A stretch of 34,458 nucleotides of DNA from Chloroflexota bacterium. GTDB lineage: Bacteria > Chloroflexota > Anaerolineae > UBA1429. Location of the stretch: the NCBI GenBank assembly GCA_021372475.1, contig JAJFUJ010000092.1, positions 1 through 34,458 on the forward strand, in the 5' to 3' direction. The notes under the pieces were generated by a model. That model was not told the origin of the DNA and made no database searches. It worked only from the letters and a program-made list of their open reading frames with translations. Positions within the stretch are counted from its first letter, which is position 1, and every line of letters begins with the position of its first letter. The position numbers were made by a program, and so were the translations under genes. Of this stretch, positions 30,696-34,458 are shown piece after piece.

Positions 30696-31981
30696 CCTGG
30701 AATCCCCGATTATTGAGTATTTGCTCAGTAGAAGAGTTTACCGCTGTTGTTCGTGCGCTAGGTATCGAAGCGGACGCTGCCTTAACCTTAGCACAGAGAG
30801 AGCAAAAGCTTGTTATTAGGCTGGGCGGTGCGGAACACGCCATTTGCAGCTTGCAGCAGGCGCTGGATCCTCTGGGTGGGCGTGTCATCATCGGGGAGAA
30901 CAAGTCATCCGGCAGCGGGCAAGCGGCCTGCTTGCTGATCACCTCCGCAGCGGGCCTGCTGGATATTAGAAATGGCCTTTCTGCACGGCCGGATCCAGAA
31001 CTGCGCCGCCTTGGCATGGAGCTTGATGCGCTTATCCGCAGCACGCAGCCGCCAGCTAACAGCGACCTTGTGGTACGTGGCAGTACCTTTCGCTGGGGAG
31101 AGCGCACCTATGTGATGGGCATTGTCAACGCTACGCCGGATTCTTTTTCAGGCGATGGCTTACTGCAGGAGGGAGTTGACGCGAAGCATAGCATCGAGCA
31201 CGCTGTTCTACAGAGTATAAGCTTTATTCAAGCTGGCGCTGATATTTTAGACGTCGGCGGCGAATCCACACGCCCAGGGGCACGTGCGGTGGAAGCCAAG
31301 GAAGAGTTGGAACGGATTCTGCCGGTAATCCAAGCAATCCGCATAAAGTCGGATATCCCTATCAGCGTCGATACCACTAAAGCGGTAGTCGCTGAGGCAG
31401 CTCTGCAAGCAGGGGCCGATATCATCAACGATATCTCTGGCCTGAGCAATGACAGCCAGATGGCGCCGTTGGCAGCTACCCGCAAGGCCCCGGTAGTGCT
31501 TATGCACAACAATGCCGGCGCAGCGCGCAGCGCCAGAATGGGGCAATTGGGCGGGCATTTCACGTCGGCGCAGGTATACTCGCGCACAGCCCTCGATGCC
31601 TTGATGGCGGACATTGTCGGGGGGCTACGGATGGCTGCCGATACTGCCTGCCGAGCAGGGGTGGCGCGGGAGCGCTTGATAATCGATCCGGGCATTGGAT
31701 TCGGTAAAACGCGCGAGGAAAACCTGTATGTCGTCAATCATCTGGATGAGCTCAAATCGCTAGATCTGCCGATTCTATTAGGAGTATCGCGCAAAGCTTT
31801 CATCGGCTATACTTTGGGTACGACGGTTAACGAACGCATCGAGGGAACAGCGGCGGCGGTGTGTGTTGGAATCACGCGCGGAGCTGATATCATTCGCGTG
31901 CATGACGTTAAGCAAATGGTGCGTGTTGCCCGTATGACGGATGCACTAGTGCGGTTCACACCCCCGCAGGAGGGTGAATAA
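30692..31981 (+). CDS. folP: Dihydropteroate synthase with N-terminal extension
   Basis: A 429-residue enzyme that joins p-aminobenzoate to hydroxymethyl-dihydropterin diphosphate in folate synthesis. The catalytic TIM barrel starts near residue 140: MGIVNATPDSFSGDG (142-156), DVGGESTRPGA (187-197), SVDTTKAVVAE, IINDISGL, VLMHNN, IIDPGIGFGKTREEN and LPILLGVSRKAFIGYTLG are all intact. The first 130 residues are extra compared with the usual 270-290 residue enzyme and show a small alpha/beta domain (VEEFTAVVRALGIEAD, KLVIRLGGAEHAICSLQQAL). Similar extensions occur in some archaeal and Dehalococcoides-type enzymes. Overlaps the preceding gene by 4 bases and folK by 1 base (TAATG). Confidence 0.94.
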   Translation: MTWNPRLLSICSVEEFTAVVRALGIEADAALTLAQREQKLVIRLGGAEHAICSLQQALDPLGGRVIIGENKSSGSGQAACLLITSAAGLLDIRNGLSARPDPELRRLGMELDALIRSTQPPANSDLVVRGSTFRWGERTYVMGIVNATPDSFSGDGLLQEGVDAKHSIEHAVLQSISFIQAGADILDVGGESTRPGARAVEAKEELERILPVIQAIRIKSDIPISVDTTKAVVAEAALQAGADIINDISGLSNDSQMAPLAATRKAPVVLMHNNAGAARSARMGQLGGHFTSAQVYSRTALDALMADIVGGLRMAADTACRAGVARERLIIDPGIGFGKTREENLYVVNHLDELKSLDLPILLGVSRKAFIGYTLGTTVNERIEGTAAAVCVGITRGADIIRVHDVKQMVRVARMTDALVRFTPPQEGE

Positions 31982-32484
31982 TGCGCATTTACCTTGGTCT
32001 CGGCAGCAATATTGGCGTGCGGGTGCAGACTATTCACCAGGCGCTTGAGATGATGCCGGATAAGGGGATTAGCGTTGTCGGTGTTTCACGCATGTATGAA
32101 ACCGAACCGTGGGGAGTTGGTAACCAGCCCCGTTTTATCAATGCAGTGTGTGAGGCTGTCACAGAGCTCCCCCCGAAGGAGTTGCTAAACGCACTAAAGG
32201 CAATCGAGCAGGCACTTGGTCGCGAGCCAGGCGTCCGCTGGGGCCCGCGCCCAATCGATATTGACATCCTGCTTTACGATGACCAGCAGATACGCACTAA
32301 TGAGCTGACCATTCCTCATCCAGGGATGTTGTGGCGCGCCAGCGTGCTCGTCCCGCTGGTCGAACTGGCGCCGGGGCTCAAACATCCCCAGACTGGCAGG
32401 ACGATGCAGGCCCATTTACACGATCTTGGCCCGGTGCCTGATGTTGCTCCCTACCCGCCGGGTCTGCCAGTTCGCAAGGAATAG
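31981..32484 (+). CDS. folK: 2-amino-4-hydroxy-6-hydroxymethyldihydropteridine pyrophosphokinase
   Basis: A 167-residue HPPK that makes the diphosphate substrate for FolP. It has the family's MRIYLGLGSNIG start, MYETEPWGVGNQPRFINAV, then the ATP/Mg site RWGPRPIDIDILLYD and the IPHPGMLWRASVLVPLVELAP segment; all are complete. It follows folP with a TAATG overlap, so the two proteins are made in parallel. folB and folE are not in the window. Confidence 0.94.
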   Translation: MRIYLGLGSNIGVRVQTIHQALEMMPDKGISVVGVSRMYETEPWGVGNQPRFINAVCEAVTELPPKELLNALKAIEQALGREPGVRWGPRPIDIDILLYDDQQIRTNELTIPHPGMLWRASVLVPLVELAPGLKHPQTGRTMQAHLHDLGPVPDVAPYPPGLPVRKE

Positions 32485-32507
32485 CGAGTGGTATGATGCC
32501 GAACAGG

Positions 32508-33179
32508 TTATCCCAATGTCTTCCTATGGCTCAGAAGCCAATTGTATAATGCCGGATTGGCATAAGTTGCTGTCCAGGAATCGTGGCCGGCATCTGGGTA
32601 CACCGTCAATTTAGCATCGGCTCCCAGGTTTACCAGGATATCCACCAACTGCTGGGATTGCTCAAGCGGGACCACCGTATCCTGGGCACCGTGGAACGCC
32701 CAAACTGGCACGCCGGCGAGGCGTTGCACACGCTCCGGAAAGCCATTGAGCCAGTTTCCACCGCCGCATATCGGTGCAACCGCCGCCCAGCGTTCAGGGT
32801 ATTCCGCCCCTAGCGCCCAACTCCCGAATCCACCCATCGAGAGCCCAGTCAGATAGCAGCGTGCTGGGTCCACAGGCAGCGTCGCTTGTATGTGCTCCAC
32901 TAACGCATTTAGCGCATCTAGTTGGAAAGGCCAAGTCGTCTCGCTCGGGCATTGTGGAGCTGCTGTAATAAAGGGAAAATCCGTTTGCTGCTCTACTAGC
33001 TTTGGAATGCCGTGTTTTTTAACCAGCTCCAGGTCATCGCCACGCTCGCCGGCGCCGTGCAAGAATAGGATAAATGGATAGCGTGCGCCAGGGGCTAGAT
33101 CCTTAGGTAGGTAGAGCCAGTAATTTAATGCCACTCGTTTACGTATTACGGCGATGTAGTTTTCAGCAGTCTGCGGCAT
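32508..33179 (-). CDS. Alpha/beta hydrolase, carboxylesterase/phospholipase-like
   Basis: A 223-residue serine hydrolase. The nucleophile elbow is GLSMGG with S114; the oxyanion region is FLHGAGERGDD (39-49); the other triad residues are D167 in FHGAQDTVVP and H199 in DAGHDSW. The arrangement and length match dienelactone-hydrolase/carboxylesterase-like proteins such as those fused to feruloyl esterase families. Signal peptide is absent, so an intracellular esterase is likely; substrate unknown, although acetyl or feruloyl groups on plant oligosaccharides would suit the neighbourhood. A longer frame exists, but ATG 33179 has AAGGAG six bases upstream. It converges with folK, 23 bases apart. 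Confidence 0.85.
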   Translation of the reverse strand: MPQTAENYIAVIRKRVALNYWLYLPKDLAPGARYPFILFLHGAGERGDDLELVKKHGIPKLVEQQTDFPFITAAPQCPSETTWPFQLDALNALVEHIQATLPVDPARCYLTGLSMGGFGSWALGAEYPERWAAVAPICGGGNWLNGFPERVQRLAGVPVWAFHGAQDTVVPLEQSQQLVDILVNLGADAKLTVYPDAGHDSWTATYANPALYNWLLSHRKTLG

Positions 33180-33201
33180 GCAGTTCTCCTTGAGACACAA
33201 A

Positions 33202-33231
33202 CGCAGCCAGGCAGTCTTCTACCTGGCTGCG
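33202..33231 (-). terminator. Probable terminator after the 33245-34075 gene
   Basis: Perfect 10-bp stem CGCAGCCAGG/CCTGGCTGCG with a 10-base loop, followed on the minus strand by GTTTGTGT, an imperfect T run. It separates the unknown gene from the esterase, whose ribosome-binding site is just beyond. Confidence 0.65.
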
Positions 33232-33244
33232 ATACTAAACGTCG

Positions 33245-34075
33245 TTATTTTTTGACTGGACCGGGGATCGTGACATGCTCCCCAGGCAACAGAGTATCCA
33301 TCGCATCTTTCTGCAGATCAAAGATCAGCGCTCCATTAGGCATCTCGACAGGGGAGTCTTTGAGTACCTTGCCGTCCGCCTTATACTGCCCGGTGAGTGC
33401 GTCGCACTCGACCACGCCGTATTTATCCTTGGAAACCCAATGGAATTGGAAAGCATAAATTGGCCTGAAATAGAGCTCAACAGCTTGGATTGCCACGCCT
33501 TCACCGAGGATCTCATCGGCCTCTACGGTCTTGACCATACCGCCCAGTACTTCCTTGACCAGGGCAGCGGCATGCATCGTCGGAGCTTGAACAATGGCGC
33601 CGGCCGGTGCAAAGGTCGCTAACTCTTCCGCGGTGATCTGCTTGGAACCATATCGAATCAGGTTTGCCAGATTGGGCGAGCGCTTGCCGGTGATGCCGTC
33701 TACCCAAACCTCGGTCTGCCCTTCATCCTCACAGTGTTCCATACCGGTTAGCGTGACTTGGCCGGCTTCTACTGCGAAATCCTGCCCTAGAATGGTAACA
33801 GACCGCACTTCCGGACCCTTAGGCGCCATGCGGTATTGGCGTTCGCGCTGGTATACGGATTTAAACATAACGGAAATGTGCCAGAGCGGCTCGTAGCGAA
33901 GCTCCTTGTAGGCCAGTTGAAAATCATCTTCCTTTGGTTTTTGGAACACGCTGGTGACTTTGGTCAGTGTCCCAAAGGCGTCTAGTTTCATACCCCAGGC
34001 GCGTCCTTCGGCCAGATCCATACTCAGTTGCTCAGTCAAAACAAAAGCTTTTTGGTCAGCAACCTGCCATTCCAT
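33245..34075 (-). CDS. Hypothetical protein, mostly beta, cytoplasmic
   Basis: A 276-residue protein that I do not recognise. It has no signal peptide or long hydrophobic segment. Two related-looking segments stand out: YKELRYEPLWHISVMFKSVYQR (55-76) and VELYFRPIYAFQFHWVSKDK (about 199-218), each placing aromatic residues on a strand and followed by charged residues; the second continues GVVECDALTGQY, like domains that handle a zinc- or lipid-associated partner. This suggests an internal duplication, which is inference. Start ATG has AAGGAG 9 bases upstream. Its own promoter and terminator make it monocistronic. Confidence 0.68.
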   Translation of the reverse strand: MEWQVADQKAFVLTEQLSMDLAEGRAWGMKLDAFGTLTKVTSVFQKPKEDDFQLAYKELRYEPLWHISVMFKSVYQRERQYRMAPKGPEVRSVTILGQDFAVEAGQVTLTGMEHCEDEGQTEVWVDGITGKRSPNLANLIRYGSKQITAEELATFAPAGAIVQAPTMHAAALVKEVLGGMVKTVEADEILGEGVAIQAVELYFRPIYAFQFHWVSKDKYGVVECDALTGQYKADGKVLKDSPVEMPNGALIFDLQKDAMDTLLPGEHVTIPGPVKK

Positions 34076-34119
34076 CTCCTAGAACTCCTTTCTGCAATAC
34101 CCGCGCGGCCTATAAATGA

Positions 34120-34147
34120 ATAATAGGGCGTGAATGCGTTCGACTAA
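34120..34147 (-). promoter_or_regulatory. Possible promoter of the 34075-33245 gene
   Basis: Minus strand: TTAGTC (34147-34142), 16-base spacer, TATTAT (34125-34120). Moderate match; leader of about 40 bases. Confidence 0.45.
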
Positions 34148-34246
34148 AATACTACTATTAACTATATCACAACGGCCGAGCACATTCAAGTGCCTTGATG
34201 AATATATATACGCCAAAATTACAGAATAGTTGCGCTGTACTGCTGG

Positions 34247-34275
34247 TGGACTCGAGCCAGATGATATGCTATAGT
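34247..34275 (+). promoter_or_regulatory. Possible promoter of the truncated amidohydrolase-like gene
   Basis: TGGACT (34247-34252), 17-base spacer, TATAGT (34270-34275). The predicted start lies so close to the GGAGG at 34282 that the leader would be only about 11 bases. Confidence 0.5.
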
Positions 34276-34292
34276 AACGGCGGAGGTGAAGG

Positions 34293-34458
34293 ATGAAATC
34301 ACAAGCTGCTTGCTTTGATGAGCTGCGCAACTATATCGCCGCCTTGCCCCTGGTTGACTGCCACGACCATACGCAAAAAGTGGGTCCTAAGCATGCCGAT
34401 GTCATTCAGATGCTGGTATCCGGCTATTTCCCTTCGGATATGCAATCCGCCAGCTCAG
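34293..34458 (+). CDS. Amidohydrolase-like protein, N-terminal part (cut by window end)
   Basis: The first 55 codons of a gene that continues past the window. ATG 34293 has a strong GGAGG (34282-34286) six bases upstream. The translation begins MKSQAACFDELRNYIAALPL and then VDCHDHTQ, whose HxH pair after a hydrophobic strand is the first metal-binding motif of amidohydrolase-superfamily barrels (the glucuronate isomerase and amidohydrolase 2 groups start similarly, including a short helix before the strand). SGYFPSDMQSA near the end fits the loop that follows. With so little sequence, subfamily is open. Confidence 0.6.
   Translation, partial: MKSQAACFDELRNYIAALPLVDCHDHTQKVGPKHADVIQMLVSGYFPSDMQSASS

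Overview
The window looks like a chromosomal segment of a bacterium of the phylum Chloroflexota, probably Anaerolineae. This is inferred from gene content and style, not from a marker gene. The pointers are exported proteins with one N-terminal membrane anchor and Pro/Thr-rich linkers, an L,D-transpeptidase with a SYGC active site, several UroD-superfamily proteins beside plant-polysaccharide glycosidases, a UgpC/MsmK-type sugar ATPase, SelB, and a 30-residue bS22-like ribosomal protein. I see no rRNA, tRNA, CRISPR array, prophage or intact insertion sequence.

Layout. Positions 77-1926 hold a YjbQ-family gene coupled to a GH28-type glycosidase. Positions 2025-5211 hold a MarR regulator with a clear operator, divergent from an ABC-F ATPase and coaE. 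Positions 5256-9299 are a run of plus-strand genes: a small membrane protein, a PyrK-like flavin/Fe-S reductase, an exported amidase and two anchored proteins of unknown function. Positions 9384-12181 (minus) hold a GH36-like glycosidase and a UroD-like protein. Positions 12396-15698 (plus) hold an anchored C39-like peptidase and a complete eukaryote-type DNA topoisomerase IB with an extra C-terminal domain. Then come a HAD phosphatase and ugpC (minus), a MITE, a GH51 arabinofuranosidase, a deletion-fused ABC transporter pseudogene and an MFS transporter (plus). A PhnP-like hydrolase (minus) and a nitroreductase (plus) follow. Next is a minus-strand operon of an L,D-transpeptidase, a coiled-coil protein and selB. 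A second MITE lies between divergent promoters, followed by the tiny bS22 gene. After a second UroD-like gene, a strong promoter and a long structured leader precede an MBL hydrolase-folP-folK operon. The window ends with an esterase, an unknown protein and the start of an amidohydrolase-like gene.

How the genes fit together. GH28, GH36-like and GH51 enzymes, the sugar-transport ATPase and an MFS carrier suggest use of pectin or arabinan side chains and galactosides. The UroD-like proteins beside them may be corrinoid-type methyltransferases, which is unproven. The remaining genes are housekeeping: CoA, folate, selenocysteine decoding, ribosome and cell wall.

Main points for a second look: (1) the eukaryote-type topoisomerase IB at 13479-15698, with all five catalytic residues and a C-terminal extension; (2) a pair of 236/238-bp MITEs with 16-bp terminal inverted repeats and 8-bp target duplications, one splitting the arabinofuranosidase ribosome-binding site from upstream DNA; (3) a 270-nt leader with mutually exclusive hairpins and a 16-codon ORF ahead of the folate operon; (4) the bS22-like microgene; (5) the fused ABC transporter remnant.
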